Made by a program: the position numbers and the translations under genes. Below the pieces are notes generated by a model that had not been told where the DNA came from, did no database searches, and was given only the letters and a program-made list of their open reading frames with translations. This document shows positions 40,941-52,295 of a DNA stretch of 64,000 nt, piece after piece. Source of the stretch: Ornithinibacillus bavariensis (GTDB lineage: Bacteria > Bacillota > Bacilli > Bacillales > Amphibacillaceae); contig NZ_BORP01000004.1 in NCBI RefSeq assembly GCF_018333235.1, positions 124,001 to 188,000 of the forward strand. Direction: 5' to 3'. Position 1 is the stretch's first letter; the number at the start of each line of letters is the position of its first letter.

Positions 40941-41969
40941 CTATATAATGAACATCGCATCTCCAAAACTAAAGAAGCGATATTTTTCCTTTACTGCTTC
41001 GTTGTAAGCCTTCAATATAAACTCGCGATTAGAGAAAGCACTAACTAGCATAATTAATGTTGATTTAGGTAGATGGAAGTTAGTTATTAACCCATCAATT
41101 GCTTTAAACTCAAATCCTGGATAAATAAAGATATCGGTCCAACCACTTGATTCTACTAATTTCCCGTTGTTATCACGTGCAATCGTTTCAAGGGTTCGTG
41201 TGGAAGTTGTTCCAACAGAAATAATTCTACCGCCATTTTCTTTAGTTTTCTTTAGCGTTTTTGCTGTTTCTTTTGTCATCACGTAAAATTCTGAGTGCAT
41301 TTTATGCTCATCAATATTCTCTACACTTACTGGACGAAATGTACCGAGTCCAACATGTAGCGTTATAAAAGCAACTGTCACACCCATTTCTTCTATTTCC
41401 GCTAGTAATTGCTCTGTAAAATGAAGTCCGGCAGTAGGTGCTGCAGCTGATCCTTCTTCCTTTGCATAAACTGTCTGATATCGATCCTTTTCAGGAAGCT
41501 GCTCCTTAATATACGGAGGTAGTGGCATCTCTCCTAGTTCATCCAGCACTTCATAAAATATGCCATCATAGGCAAAATCTAAAAGACGTCCACCATGCTC
41601 CAAGGTCTCTGTACAAGTAGCCGTTAATTTTCCTTCACCAAAAATTAACTTGGTCCCTTCTTTCAACCTTTTGGCTGGTTTTGCCAAGACCTCCCATGTA
41701 TCGCCTTCTACCTGCTTCAGTAATAGGACCTCGACCTTAGCACCAGTATCTTCTTTAATACCGTATAATCTTGCAGGTAACACCTTTGTATTATTTAATA
41801 CTAAACAGTCTCCTCTTTTCAAAAAGCTCTTAATATCGGTAAAATGCTTATGTTCAATTTCCTCAACATCACGATGTAACACCATCAATTTGGAAGCACT
41901 TCGGTCTTTTAACGGGGTCTGGGCAATTAATACTTCTGGTAAATCAAAATCAAAATCCTCGATATTCAT
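40941..41969 (-). CDS. queA: S-adenosylmethionine:tRNA ribosyltransferase-isomerase QueA
   Basis: Second step of queuosine formation, converting preQ1-tRNA to epoxyqueuosine. 342 aa, with the N-terminal [20 protein letters not shown], the central [13 protein letters not shown] and GLGTFRPV, and the C-terminal [16 protein letters not shown], all diagnostic. Ribosome site AAAGGAG. Confidence 0.97.
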   Translation of the reverse strand: MNIEDFDFDLPEVLIAQTPLKDRSASKLMVLHRDVEEIEHKHFTDIKSFLKRGDCLVLNNTKVLPARLYGIKEDTGAKVEVLLLKQVEGDTWEVLAKPAKRLKEGTKLIFGEGKLTATCTETLEHGGRLLDFAYDGIFYEVLDELGEMPLPPYIKEQLPEKDRYQTVYAKEEGSAAAPTAGLHFTEQLLAEIEEMGVTVAFITLHVGLGTFRPVSVENIDEHKMHSEFYVMTKETAKTLKKTKENGGRIISVGTTSTRTLETIARDNNGKLVESSGWTDIFIYPGFEFKAIDGLITNFHLPKSTLIMLVSAFSNREFILKAYNEAVKEKYRFFSFGDAMFII

Positions 41970-41993
41970 GCTGTAATACTCCTTTAAATCAGT

Positions 41994-42191
41994 TTAACGA
42001 AATCTTCCTAGTATATAGAATATAAGAGATAATATGATGCTAACGACAATAGAAGTCATGATTGGAAAATAAAAAGTGACATTACCCTTCTTAAATGTAA
42101 TATCACCAGGTAATCTCCCAATGAATGTCCATATAATACCAATGATAAGAAAAATTATTCCGATTATAATTAACAGCTTACCTATATTCAT
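41994..42191 (-). CDS. DUF2905 small membrane protein
   Basis: A 65-aa protein with two membrane helices flanking [20 protein letters not shown], which identifies DUF2905. Its ATG overlaps the ruvB stop by 4 nt. B. subtilis has a homologous small gene at the same place between ruvB and queA. Function unknown. Confidence 0.9.
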   Translation of the reverse strand: MNIGKLLIIIGIIFLIIGIIWTFIGRLPGDITFKKGNVTFYFPIMTSIVVSIILSLIFYILGRFR

Positions 42192-43192
42192 TCCACTTCA
42201 TTCACTTTCACCCCAAAATGGTTGTATGCTTTATGCGTAACTACTCTTCCCCGAGGTGTTCGTTGGATAAATCCTATCTGTAGCAAATATGGTTCGTATA
42301 CATCCTCAATCGTTTGCGACTCTTCCCCAATTGTTGCTGCAATCGTATCTAAGCCCACAGGACCACCTTTAAACCCATCAATAATTCCCTTTAAGAGCTT
42401 ATGATCAATATGGTCAAGTCCAGCTTCATCTACTTGCAGCATGTTTAACGCTGTCTTCGTTGTTTCTATACTAATTTCATTTTCACCCTTCACTTGCGAA
42501 ATATCACGAATACGGCGAAGCAATCGATTGGCAATTCTCGGAGTTCCTCTCGAGCGGCGTGCTATTTCTACTGCAGCTTCTAGAGATATTTTTGTTTCAA
42601 ATATCTCTGCAGTCCGCTCAACAATTGCACACAAGTCCTTTGTCTCATAATATTCTAGTCGACTCAATACACCGAAACGATCACGTAAAGGTGCGGAAAG
42701 CAGGCCTGCCCTAGTTGTCGCCCCTACCAGTGTAAACGGAGGTAAATCAATTCGAACAGATCTTGCACTTGGACCGGTTCCAATGACAATATCGATAAAA
42801 AAATCTTCCATAGCTGAGTATAACACTTCTTCGACAGAACGGGGTAATCGATGAATTTCATCAATAAATAATACATCCCCTGCCTCTAAGGAAGTAAGAA
42901 TGGCAGCTAGATCCCCAGCTCTATCTATTGCAGGTCCAGATGTAGATCGAAACTGTACTTCCATTTCATTTGCAATAATAGCTGCTAAGGTTGTTTTACC
43001 AAGCCCTGGTGGTCCATACAATAATACATGATCAAGCGGTTCATTTCGCATTTTAGCTGCTTGAATAAATATCTTTAGGTTTTCCTTTACCTTGTCTTGT
43101 CCGATATATTGACGTAATGTTGAGGGGCGCAAACTAAGTTCGACTACGGACTCTTCACTATGTAATTCACTAGTAACCATTCGTTCATCCAT
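42188..43192 (-). CDS. ruvB: Holliday junction branch migration ATPase RuvB
   Basis: Hexameric AAA+ motor (334 aa). Walker A is [14 protein letters not shown], Walker B is [12 protein letters not shown], sensor and arginine-finger region is [18 protein letters not shown], and the C-terminal winged helix ends [12 protein letters not shown]. The second of two adjacent ATGs is preferred for spacing from AAGGGGG and for similarity to known N-termini (MDERMV). It follows ruvA by 13-16 nt. Confidence 0.97.
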   Translation of the reverse strand: MDERMVTSELHSEESVVELSLRPSTLRQYIGQDKVKENLKIFIQAAKMRNEPLDHVLLYGPPGLGKTTLAAIIANEMEVQFRSTSGPAIDRAGDLAAILTSLEAGDVLFIDEIHRLPRSVEEVLYSAMEDFFIDIVIGTGPSARSVRIDLPPFTLVGATTRAGLLSAPLRDRFGVLSRLEYYETKDLCAIVERTAEIFETKISLEAAVEIARRSRGTPRIANRLLRRIRDISQVKGENEISIETTKTALNMLQVDEAGLDHIDHKLLKGIIDGFKGGPVGLDTIAATIGEESQTIEDVYEPYLLQIGFIQRTPRGRVVTHKAYNHFGVKVNEVE

Positions 43193-43207
43193 CATTTTGC
43201 CCCCTTG

Positions 43208-43819
43208 TTACTTTTTCATTAATAAGCTTAATGCTTTACGAATAATCTCATCTGTATTAGCTGATTGTTCGATTCCCTTCTTTAATTGAGGGAGAATGGA
43301 CTTAATCTCTCTATCCATATACCCCAATGCTTTTAAGGCTTCCAACGCTTCTTTTAATTCCACTCGCTCTGTAGTCGGTGAAGCATAGTTTTCTTCTGCA
43401 TCTACAGAAACAGTAAATGTATTAGTTAATTTACCTTTTAAATCTAAAATAATCTGTCTTGCGGTCTTCTTTCCAACACCTGGAAAGCTTGTGAGGAATT
43501 TATCGTCTTCTCTTTCTACTGCTGCAACAAATTCCGGGATATTTACCCCTGCCAAAATGGCTAGTGCTCCCTTTGGCCCTATTCCTGAAACAGATAATAA
43601 CCTTGTAAATAAATATTTTTGGTCTTCATTTTTAAAACCATACAGTAGTTGAGCATCCTCACGAACATGAAAATATGTATGTATAAGCAATTCCTTGTTT
43701 AAGGAATCCTGATATATAAAAGGATTTGGACAAATTACTTCATACCCTAATCCATTTACATCCATCACAATCGATTCATCTTGAATGGAGACCAACTGTC
43801 CCCTGATATATGCAAACAT
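43208..43819 (-). CDS. ruvA: Holliday junction DNA helicase subunit RuvA
   Basis: Tetrameric Holliday-junction binder, 203 aa. OB fold at the N-terminus (MFAYIRGQLVSIQDES), two helix-hairpin-helix motifs (VSGIGPKGALAILAG; FPGVGKKTARQIILDLKG), and the C-terminal domain III (ALGYMDREIKSILPQL) that contacts RuvB. The ATG at 43819 has GGGAG upstream; the longer frame would start inside the leader. Confidence 0.96.
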   Translation of the reverse strand: MFAYIRGQLVSIQDESIVMDVNGLGYEVICPNPFIYQDSLNKELLIHTYFHVREDAQLLYGFKNEDQKYLFTRLLSVSGIGPKGALAILAGVNIPEFVAAVEREDDKFLTSFPGVGKKTARQIILDLKGKLTNTFTVSVDAEENYASPTTERVELKEALEALKALGYMDREIKSILPQLKKGIEQSANTDEIIRKALSLLMKK

Positions 43820-43960
43820 CTTCTTCTCTCCCATTTAATCCTTTTACTATTGTAACATAATACCATAAGAAAAGCCCGGTAGGTACTAGTTAAGCCTTTG
43901 TAAGGAGAGGGTACGTTATTTCCTTTGCTTACCCATCTTTATTATAAGTAATCACATCAT

Positions 43961-43989
43961 AAAAAGCCTTTGCAAAGATACAAAGGCTT
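43961..43989 (-). terminator. Terminator of the spore lipoprotein gene
   Basis: AAGCCTTTG (43964-43972) pairs with CAAAGGCTT (43981-43989), followed on the minus strand by TTTTT. Overlaps the stop codon. Confidence 0.85.
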
Positions 43990-44551
43990 AATCATTACCA
44001 AAAAAATCATTCAATTTTTCCTGGATATCGCGATTCATGTTACTAGGACGGCTATTCATATTCCTCATTTGATTCCAATATATTTTATCTACATAGACAA
44101 CGATATCCTTGTTTGGTTCTACCCGTCGTACATCTTTTTCGATTTCTTTGTGCAGATTAGGATTTTCATTTTGATTCGGATTGGGAGTAATAACTCCAAC
44201 GATAATCCGATCATCAGTCTCACTTACCTGTGCCTGCACAATGTCTTTTCTTTCTTTCAAATATTTCGATATTAAACGGGTCTTTTCATTGGAATAGCGG
44301 TCTTCATTTGTATGGGATGTGTTCTCATCACCAACATTAATTCCAGGCTGCTCGCTCTGTGGGTAACCACCACGTTCACCTATCGTTTTATCATTATCCG
44401 AACGATTCTTTTGTTCTCTTGGTGTTTCATAATTCACAGACTGAAACTGTTTTATTTCTTTCGGATCGCTTGTTCCTTGTTCTGTATTGTTATTTCCGCA
44501 AGCTGAAGTTAATCCAGTACATAGTAAGATAACCATTAATTTTCCTCGCAT
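43988..44551 (-). CDS. YhcN/YlaJ-family sporulation lipoprotein (CoxA/YrbB-like)
   Basis: A 187-aa protein with a lipoprotein signal: hydrophobic residues 5-14 and the lipobox LTSAC with cysteine 18. A polar low-complexity stretch follows, then the YhcN/YlaJ domain (about 90-170; DIVQAQVSETDDRIIVGVIT, EPNKDIVVYVD). Position between ruvA and safA matches B. subtilis coxA (yrbB), a spore cortex protein. Spore location is therefore likely but inferred. Confidence 0.85.
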   Translation of the reverse strand: MRGKLMVILLCTGLTSACGNNNTEQGTSDPKEIKQFQSVNYETPREQKNRSDNDKTIGERGGYPQSEQPGINVGDENTSHTNEDRYSNEKTRLISKYLKERKDIVQAQVSETDDRIIVGVITPNPNQNENPNLHKEIEKDVRRVEPNKDIVVYVDKIYWNQMRNMNSRPSNMNRDIQEKLNDFFGND

Positions 44552-44609
44552 ATATTAAACCTCCCTTAAAGCTAGTTTGCTTAAAGAGAGGTTATTTAAA
44601 CAGGATATA

Positions 44610-45347
44610 TTAACCTTTCCGTTTAAAATGTGGAAGAGGGTTTCGTTTATGCTCTGACCTTCGATGCAATTTCTCAATAATTGCTTTATCTTGTTCAGGG
44701 ATTGTTTCACCCTTCAAGTAAGCATCAATTGTATTATAGGAAGTGCCCATTTCCGCCTCATCCGTTTGCCCTGCCCATAAGTCAGCACTAGGTTTCTTCT
44801 GAATTACTTCTTTAGGTACTTCAAGATATGCCGCCATTTCGCGAACCTCGGTCTTGGTAAACTCAACTAACGGTAAGATGTCAACTCCTCCATCACCGTA
44901 TTTTGTAAAATAACCTGTATACCATTCTGCAGCATTATCTGTACCAACTACTAAATAATTATAATTGGTAGCTATCGTATAAAGTGTACTCATTCTAAGT
45001 CTTGCTCTTAGATTAGCATCTGCTAAACGACCATTCTCCTCATGAAAATTATCGCCTAATTGTTCTTTAATTGAAGAGAATAATATGGTATGTGTATTCG
45101 TCAAGTCAACAGTAAGACCATTCATTCCACATGTATCAATAACCTTCTCCGCATGCTTCATTCCTTCTGGATCACTATTCAGTGGCATAATAACACCTAA
45201 TGAATTTTCTGGAAAAGCTCTTTTTATTAAGTTTGCCACAACCGCAGAATCAATACCACCACTAACACCTACTAATAATCCTTTTGCACCAGCTGCTTTA
45301 ACTTGTTGCTGTAACCATTCCACTATCTCTGATACCGTCTGTTCCAC
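44610..45347 (-). CDS. nadE: NH3-dependent NAD+ synthetase
   Basis: Makes NAD+ from deamido-NAD+, ATP and ammonia. PP-loop GVSGGIDSAVVANL near residue 27; substrate-binding GTDNAAEWYTGYFTKYGDGG. The short 245-aa form has no glutaminase domain. The start is GTG after AAAGGAG. Its place among spore-coat genes is odd: in B. subtilis the neighbours of safA are nadBAC, not nadE. Confidence 0.94.
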   Translation of the reverse strand: MEQTVSEIVEWLQQQVKAAGAKGLLVGVSGGIDSAVVANLIKRAFPENSLGVIMPLNSDPEGMKHAEKVIDTCGMNGLTVDLTNTHTILFSSIKEQLGDNFHEENGRLADANLRARLRMSTLYTIATNYNYLVVGTDNAAEWYTGYFTKYGDGGVDILPLVEFTKTEVREMAAYLEVPKEVIQKKPSADLWAGQTDEAEMGTSYNTIDAYLKGETIPEQDKAIIEKLHRRSEHKRNPLPHFKRKG

Positions 45348-45376
45348 AATAATCGCTCCTTTATCAAATCTACACT

Positions 45377-46333
45377 TTATTTTAGCATGACCTTGGAGGT
45401 ATTTAAAAATTCTTTACGCTTTATCCATTCCTCTTCCATTGTTTGTAAATAGGAGCTGACACTAAGTCTTCGTTTGCTTTTCAAATAATGCATCCATTCC
45501 CTTAACACATCACTTGGGATAAATACTGAATATAAAAATTTCGCTAATTCCCTTTCTGACGCCATATTGTACTGTAATAAACGGTCAAGCTTCCAATTTA
45601 TATTCGGCAGAAATCGTTGTCCCAATTGAATAAAATCATAAAGCTGTGTCGTACAATGCAGTAAATCAAAATCAATTAGAACTGTCCGCTCATTATGAAT
45701 AAAATTATGGGATGCAACATCCCCATGAACCCATCTTCCCTCTATTTCAGCTTCCATTTGATCGTGATTCCAAGAATAGGTTGATAAAATATCTAAATAA
45801 CGGTTCATCATCCATACAATATCTCGAAATAAATTCTCATAGCCATACTTTTGAAAAATATACTCTGTTTCCAAAAATTTATTTAACCTTAGATGCCATC
45901 TTCTATAAAATAGTTGCTTTTTAATCGGATTCTTAACGGTTATATTTTTTGCATCATGATGAAATTTTTTTATAGTAGAAACAGCTAACAGTCGGTCTCC
46001 AGGATGCTGATAGTTTAATTTTCTTCCATTGATATACGGAGATATTGTCCAACTATAATTCGTACCTGTTAAAATTTCTTTTTTTCCATTTGGAAAGCGA
46101 ACAAAAGGCACGATTGATTTTGATTTAACCTTGTTAAAAAAATCCCATTGTTGCCTCATATTCAATAAATTTGAATGCCCTTTTAGAATATATTGTTTTC
46201 CTGTATTAGCTTCCAAATAATATATGTTTCGCTTAATTTGGTGAAGCTTCTTTATTTCTAAGTTTCCCTCCCAAAGTAAAAAAGAAGAGAGACGATCGTA
46301 GTGATTATCGTCTCTGCTTAACTGTTTCCTCAA
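45377..46333 (-). CDS. CotS-family spore coat protein with kinase-like fold
   Basis: A 318-aa protein of the aminoglycoside-phosphotransferase-like fold. WVHGDVASHNFI supplies the HGD catalytic-loop aspartate and TVLIDFDLLHC the DFD-type metal site. The N-terminus (YYLEANTGKQYILKGHS) carries the likely ATP-binding lysine. CotS/YsxE/YutH proteins have this form and associate with the coat. The ATG overlaps safA's stop by 4 nt, so it is coupled to a coat-assembly gene. No substrate can be named. Confidence 0.85.
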   Translation of the reverse strand: MRKQLSRDDNHYDRLSSFLLWEGNLEIKKLHQIKRNIYYLEANTGKQYILKGHSNLLNMRQQWDFFNKVKSKSIVPFVRFPNGKKEILTGTNYSWTISPYINGRKLNYQHPGDRLLAVSTIKKFHHDAKNITVKNPIKKQLFYRRWHLRLNKFLETEYIFQKYGYENLFRDIVWMMNRYLDILSTYSWNHDQMEAEIEGRWVHGDVASHNFIHNERTVLIDFDLLHCTTQLYDFIQLGQRFLPNINWKLDRLLQYNMASERELAKFLYSVFIPSDVLREWMHYLKSKRRLSVSSYLQTMEEEWIKRKEFLNTSKVMLK

Positions 46334-47226
46334 TCGGATGATTCTTCCTTCTCTTCATCCCTAAATCCACCAAATCCAGGAGGGGTAGGATAGCCACCCA
46401 TCTGCCAATCAGGCATGTATGGGAACATCGTATTGGCTTGTGTAGGAATATTTTGCATACCCTCTACTTGTGTCGGAAAGTTCATCTCTGTACCGGTACC
46501 CATAGGGGGCATAGTTGTTAACATTGGTGGATAATCAGCTGCTCCTCCTCCACATCCACAATCTGCTTCAGCCCCATACATCATAGGTGCTGGATAGCCC
46601 ATACCTAGATGAGCAAGATGTGGATGATACATCGGGAAGAGATGATGTGAAAAGTGCATTCCTCCACAGCAAGGATTTACCGGGAAACATGGTATCATAT
46701 GCATTGGATATGCCATATGATGAAATACAGGTTGCTGCATTGGTTGATGTTTAGGTTTATGCTTCTTCGGTTTTTCTTTATGTTTTACATGCTTTGGAGA
46801 ATGACTTTCTTCAGATGATGATTCTTCAAAATTAAAAGTCATATACGTGTTTAATTCAGTTGTTTCCAAGGTAGGTTGTTGGATAATTGGAGGCAAGGTC
46901 ATTTGCGGTACTTGTGGCATTTGTGGTAGTGGCATTACAGGCTGTACTTGTACTTCTTTCTTTACATGATCCTCTTTTATTACTGGTAGAGGCTTTGGTG
47001 AAATATTCATATACGGGTGTTCCACATGTTCTTTTTTTACTTCTTTAACCATGCCTTCCTTTTTTACGGCTTTAGCTGTAGTTGGAATACGAATTTTCAT
47101 ACCTGGCATTAACATATCCGGAGCAGATAGGTGCGAGTTAACCTGTTTTAATTCCCCAAAATCTACCCCATACTTCTTAGACAGTTCCCACAATGTATCT
47201 CCTTTTTGTACTACATGAATCTTCAA
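46330..47226 (-). CDS. safA: SafA-like spore coat assembly protein (LysM)
   Basis: A 298-aa protein. One LysM domain at residues 1-48 (VVQKGDTLWELSKKYGVDF, MLMPGMKIRIP) anchors to cortex peptidoglycan. The rest is low complexity, rich in P, M, H, K and G, with CCGG and CGCGGG clusters. SafA recruits inner-coat proteins such as CoxA. The start is TTG with GGAG 12 nt away, rather distant. A sigma-K-like site (AC, 16 nt, CATATCTTG at 47288-47280) is a weak candidate promoter. Confidence 0.88.
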   Translation of the reverse strand: MKIHVVQKGDTLWELSKKYGVDFGELKQVNSHLSAPDMLMPGMKIRIPTTAKAVKKEGMVKEVKKEHVEHPYMNISPKPLPVIKEDHVKKEVQVQPVMPLPQMPQVPQMTLPPIIQQPTLETTELNTYMTFNFEESSSEESHSPKHVKHKEKPKKHKPKHQPMQQPVFHHMAYPMHMIPCFPVNPCCGGMHFSHHLFPMYHPHLAHLGMGYPAPMMYGAEADCGCGGGAADYPPMLTTMPPMGTGTEMNFPTQVEGMQNIPTQANTMFPYMPDWQMGGYPTPPGFGGFRDEEKEESSD

Positions 47227-47469
47227 CGTTTATTCGAACTCCTTTCACTTCAAAATTCTAGGCTAGAATCACTCTTTACCAAGATATGCAAAACTGTTCT
47301 AAATGTTGAACCATAATATTAGAAAACTTGTATGGAGATAAAACAATGGGGAGTGATGTTTGTCAGTTTACGACCTTTTTAAAATTACTAGGTATTGATA
47401 AGAGCTATCTGTTATTACCTACTGTAGTTTGAGGCAGTTTAGACTAGAAGAATAAATTGCCCTAAACAC

Positions 47470-47505
47470 AAAAAAGACCGTTTTCCAATAGGAAACGGCT
47501 CTTTT
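47470..47505 (-). terminator. Rho-independent terminator of obgE
   Basis: AAAAGACCGTTTTCC pairs with GGAAACGGCTCTTTT across TATT, with one mismatch; T-run on the minus strand. The gap 47227-47470 beyond it holds no gene I can support. Confidence 0.85.
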
Positions 47506-47513
47506 ATATATAA

Positions 47514-48809
<1,296 letters not shown>

Positions 48810-48812
48810 TCA

Positions 48813-49343
48813 TTATGCAGGAAATGTAAATGTACAGATAATCGTTTCATTCGTGTTATCCTCATAGATAGAAACATTATCTATTTTGTTATTAATTCCT
48901 ACTTTAAATGCATTCTTATTTATTACACCCTCTTTAACGGTTATCACCAGTTCGATGGATGAACTAATCTCATTTATCTCAATAGTCCCTTCTACAAGTT
49001 CCTCATGATTACTGACTGCCATTGTTAGTATATCAATAAATGTCATACCAACTGAAGTCAATGTATTGTCAATATGAGATAAATCTAGATTTATACTATG
49101 TAAAAGATAATTAAAACGTATGTTGGGTTGTTTCCAGTTTAATTGCAAAAGCCATAATGCAAAATTGGGACAGTTCATATTCATAAGTAATCTTTCTTGA
49201 TGAAAAGCTTCCAAAATATCATTTACCTTCATCTTAACTTTATCAATTTTACCCATACTTAAATAGCCATGAACTATTTGCAAATCATTCATTAAATCAT
49301 GTCGTTGTAAACGTAATAGTTGAATGATATCTTTACTCTCCAC
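48813..49343 (-). CDS. spo0B: Sporulation initiation phosphotransferase Spo0B
   Basis: Relays phosphate from Spo0F to Spo0A. 176 aa: the N-terminal helical hairpin contains LRLQRHDLMNDLQIVHGYLS, with the phospho-accepting histidine in RHDLMND; the C-terminal part resembles a degenerate kinase ATPase domain. Start GTG after GGGGGG. The order rpmA-spo0B-obg is a strong Bacillus marker. Confidence 0.93.
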   Translation of the reverse strand: MESKDIIQLLRLQRHDLMNDLQIVHGYLSMGKIDKVKMKVNDILEAFHQERLLMNMNCPNFALWLLQLNWKQPNIRFNYLLHSINLDLSHIDNTLTSVGMTFIDILTMAVSNHEELVEGTIEINEISSSIELVITVKEGVINKNAFKVGINNKIDNVSIYEDNTNETIICTFTFPA

Positions 49344-49373
49344 AATATCCCCCCATTACCATGAATTATATCA

Positions 49374-49408
49374 AAAAAACTCCAACCACTAAATTGATTG
49401 GAGTTTTT
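49374..49408 (-). terminator. Rho-independent terminator of rpmA
   Basis: AAAAACTCCAA and TTGGAGTTTTT (minus strand reading) form the stem with a T-run, between rpmA and spo0B. Confidence 0.8.
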
Positions 49409-49419
49409 GTTCGGTAATA

Positions 49420-50051
<632 letters not shown>

Positions 50052-50062
50052 GGTTTAAACCC

Positions 50063-50371
50063 TTATTGGTTGATTTTTTCAATCACTAGTTTTGTGTATG
50101 GTTGACGATGACCTTGTTTCTTGTGGTAGTTTTTCTTAGCTTTAAACTTGAATACAGTAACTTTCTTTTGACGGCCGTGTTTTTCAACTTTAGCCGTAAC
50201 AGTAGCACCTTCCACATAAGGAGAACCAACTTTAACGTCTGCTCCACCTACGAAAAGAACTTTGTCAAAAGTAACAGTTTCATTCACGTCAGCTGTAACT
50301 TTTTCCACGTAAACTACTTGGCCTTCTTCAACTTTAACTTGCTTACCACCTGTTTCGATAATAGCGTACAT
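50063..50371 (-). CDS. rplU: 50S ribosomal protein L21
   Basis: 102 aa; [18 protein letters not shown] at the start and [20 protein letters not shown] near the end are diagnostic. First gene of rplU-prp-rpmA, preceded by an L21-type leader. Confidence 0.98.
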   Translation of the reverse strand: MYAIIETGGKQVKVEEGQVVYVEKVTADVNETVTFDKVLFVGGADVKVGSPYVEGATVTAKVEKHGRQKKVTVFKFKAKKNYHKKQGHRQPYTKLVIEKINQ

Positions 50372-50379
50372 AACTGCAC

Positions 50380-50476
50380 CTCCTTAATTAACTCAGACTC
50401 GCCATACAGGTAACTAACTTAGAGTTTTAAAAACCTGTTCTGTGCGGTTGTAGCACGGGTGCTACGATGAATAACA
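50380..50476 (-). ncRNA. L21 leader (autoregulatory 5' UTR of rplU)
   Basis: On the minus strand the 5' UTR begins with a GTAGCACCCGTGCTAC hairpin, followed by pairing-capable blocks (AGAACAGGTTTTTAAAA, AGTTACCTGTATGGC) up to GGAGGTG. Conserved L21 leaders occur at this place in Bacilli; control by L21 is inferred from the family. Confidence 0.75.
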
Positions 50477-50481
50477 TACAA

Positions 50482-50511
50482 ATGTTATCATGTTCGATTA
50501 CTATTTGTCAA
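50482..50511 (-). promoter_or_regulatory. Promoter of rplU-prp-rpmA
   Basis: TTGACA (50506-50511), an 18-nt spacer, TAACAT (50482-50487) with TG one base upstream (extended -10). Confidence 0.7.
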
Positions 50512-50528
50512 GCTTCCTTGCTATTTTT

Positions 50529-51395
50529 CTAGCTAGCATGAAACATAGCAATCTCGCCGATTGTCAAATCATAATTTTTATCATAAAAATAGCTTTGCAA
50601 GCAATCCGCTTCATCAATGTAAAGACGTGTATTATTAGGCATTTGAACATAAATTGGGTGTTTATAATCCCGTTTAAATTGGATGAAAACATCCATGAGA
50701 GAATATTGTGCAGGTACCGTTATCGGTCTTACGTCTTTTATCCACTGTTCCCCCTTATATCTATTAAGCAGAAATCGAATAAAAACATAGTGCTTTTTTT
50801 TCCATTCTGAACGATTTTCCAATAACAAAAAGATCATCAACAAGAAAGCACTCAATGTGAATGAATAGAAAACGAACTGCAACAAAATAACAACTAATGT
50901 TAATACGATAGAAAGCATAATCATAATGTGATATGCCTTTCGAAATGGTAATTTAATTGAAAGCAAAAAAAATAACAGTTTTCCACCGTCTAATGGCCAT
51001 ATTGGCAGCAAATTAAATACCAAAATGATTGTATTATAAAATAATATCTTCTCCACCATTGTGGCTGGAACAAACGCTAGAGCTGAACCAATTAATACCA
51101 TTCCATATATAACGAAATGCTGAAGAGGTCCTGCAATAGTTACGAAAAACTCTTCCTTTAGTGGCCTTGTTCCGTGTTCATCCGTGTCCATGACTCCACC
51201 AAAGATCCAAAGCATTACCTTTCTAATTCGCCATTTGAATAGAGCTGCTGCTATATAATGCCCAAGCTCATGGATTAGAACTATGGCTAGAATGATGAAT
51301 AATTCTACAAAGGTACCCGTAAAAAACGAGATAACCATAAAAATAAGCAGGATTGGATGGATATGTATCGGTGGTAGCAGTTTACGGATTGTCAT
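50529..51395 (-). CDS. spoIVFB: Intramembrane metalloprotease SpoIVFB
   Basis: Site-2 protease family enzyme that cleaves pro-sigma-K. 288 aa, about six helices; zinc site HELGH (about residues 43-47) and the second ligand in NLLPIWPLDGG. The CBS-like C-terminal region follows. The ATG at 51395, with GGTGG upstream, overlaps spoIVFA by 14 nt; the frame is open 38 codons further but that region is the end of spoIVFA in another frame. Confidence 0.95.
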   Translation of the reverse strand: MTIRKLLPPIHIHPILLIFMVISFFTGTFVELFIILAIVLIHELGHYIAAALFKWRIRKVMLWIFGGVMDTDEHGTRPLKEEFFVTIAGPLQHFVIYGMVLIGSALAFVPATMVEKILFYNTIILVFNLLPIWPLDGGKLLFFLLSIKLPFRKAYHIMIMLSIVLTLVVILLQFVFYSFTLSAFLLMIFLLLENRSEWKKKHYVFIRFLLNRYKGEQWIKDVRPITVPAQYSLMDVFIQFKRDYKHPIYVQMPNNTRLYIDEADCLQSYFYDKNYDLTIGEIAMFHAS

Positions 51396-52155
51396 CGACT
51401 TCAACCACCTGAACTGGATCGATATATTCATTGTCTTTCTCAATTGCAAAATAAAGGGTTTCATTATCCTCAGATGGTGCAAATTCACCGATTCGCTGTT
51501 GCGCATCAATTATTTGATATAAATGAACATCAATGGAGCTTAAGTACCCATAGGTTGAAGTGGTTCCATCCGCATGTTGAACTACAACTGTTTTCTTGGT
51601 ATTGCGATCCTTTCCTGCAAAAATAACAACACCATCCCTTAATGCAGAAACTGGAGCAGTATCAGCAGGAGCAATCTTAATCCCTCTCCCATTTGTTTGG
51701 AATGTCTCTGTAACATTACCTGATACTGGTAATACTAAAGCTACTTTCTCTGCTTCTTGCTTTTCATTATTTGGTGAAAATGCCAGCGGTGTTCCAAATG
51801 CATCCTTGTACCATTCATAAGTGGATGCAAATGGGAATTCTTCAGTTAGTGCGTGATATGCCCACTTCTTTGGCTTTGAAAGAAAATCCGCATCGTTTTG
51901 GAGAACAATTGCAACGGAAAAGAATAACATAACCGATAATATCCCTTTAAAAATAATACCAGTTACTACTTTACTATTTCTTTGATTAGATGCGGATGGA
52001 TCAAGAAAGTCAGGATAATACCCATGTTTTTCTTCATCCTGCGGTAAAACTGGCATGATGGTACTAAAATTTTTATGTCTTGTTTTATTTGGTAGCCCGC
52101 GTGACTTCTTCCGTTCACTTATGGCACGGCGAACATCCTTAATATCTTTCTTCAT
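51382..52155 (-). CDS. spoIVFA: Stage IV sporulation protein FA (SpoIVFA)
   Basis: Regulatory partner of SpoIVFB, 257 aa. Basic cytoplasmic N-terminus, one transmembrane helix (about 66-84), then an LytM/M23-like domain (VLPVSGNVTETFQTNGRG, VVQHADGTTSTYGYLSSI) lacking the full zinc-ligand set, as in SpoIVFA. It inhibits SpoIVFB until cleaved after SpoIVB signalling. Behind a strong sigma-E promoter. Confidence 0.94.
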   Translation of the reverse strand: MKKDIKDVRRAISERKKSRGLPNKTRHKNFSTIMPVLPQDEEKHGYYPDFLDPSASNQRNSKVVTGIIFKGILSVMLFFSVAIVLQNDADFLSKPKKWAYHALTEEFPFASTYEWYKDAFGTPLAFSPNNEKQEAEKVALVLPVSGNVTETFQTNGRGIKIAPADTAPVSALRDGVVIFAGKDRNTKKTVVVQHADGTTSTYGYLSSIDVHLYQIIDAQQRIGEFAPSEDNETLYFAIEKDNEYIDPVQVVEVDDNP

Positions 52156-52189
52156 ACGCCCTCACATTCCTTCATTAAACGTTTATACA

Positions 52190-52218
52190 ATTGTATGAAG
52201 AAAGCGGACAAGATATGT
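52190..52218 (-). promoter_or_regulatory. Sigma-E promoter of spoIVFAB
   Basis: On the minus strand ACATATC (52212-52218), a 14-nt spacer, and a perfect sigma-E -10 CATACAAT (52190-52197), with a short leader of about 28 nt to the spoIVFA ATG. Confidence 0.75.
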
Positions 52219-52295
52219 ATTTAGTAGTATGAGAATAGTTAATAAACAATTAAACTTCATTTAATAAGAGGGCCCTTACTAACTTCTATCATTAT

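Noticed and set aside
43970-44275. 101-codon frame antisense to the spore lipoprotein
   Set aside because: Composition is that of a complemented AT-rich gene, and it overlaps the terminator.
52262-52278. AGGGCCCT palindrome as a terminator
   Set aside because: No loop and no T-run; too short to act as one.
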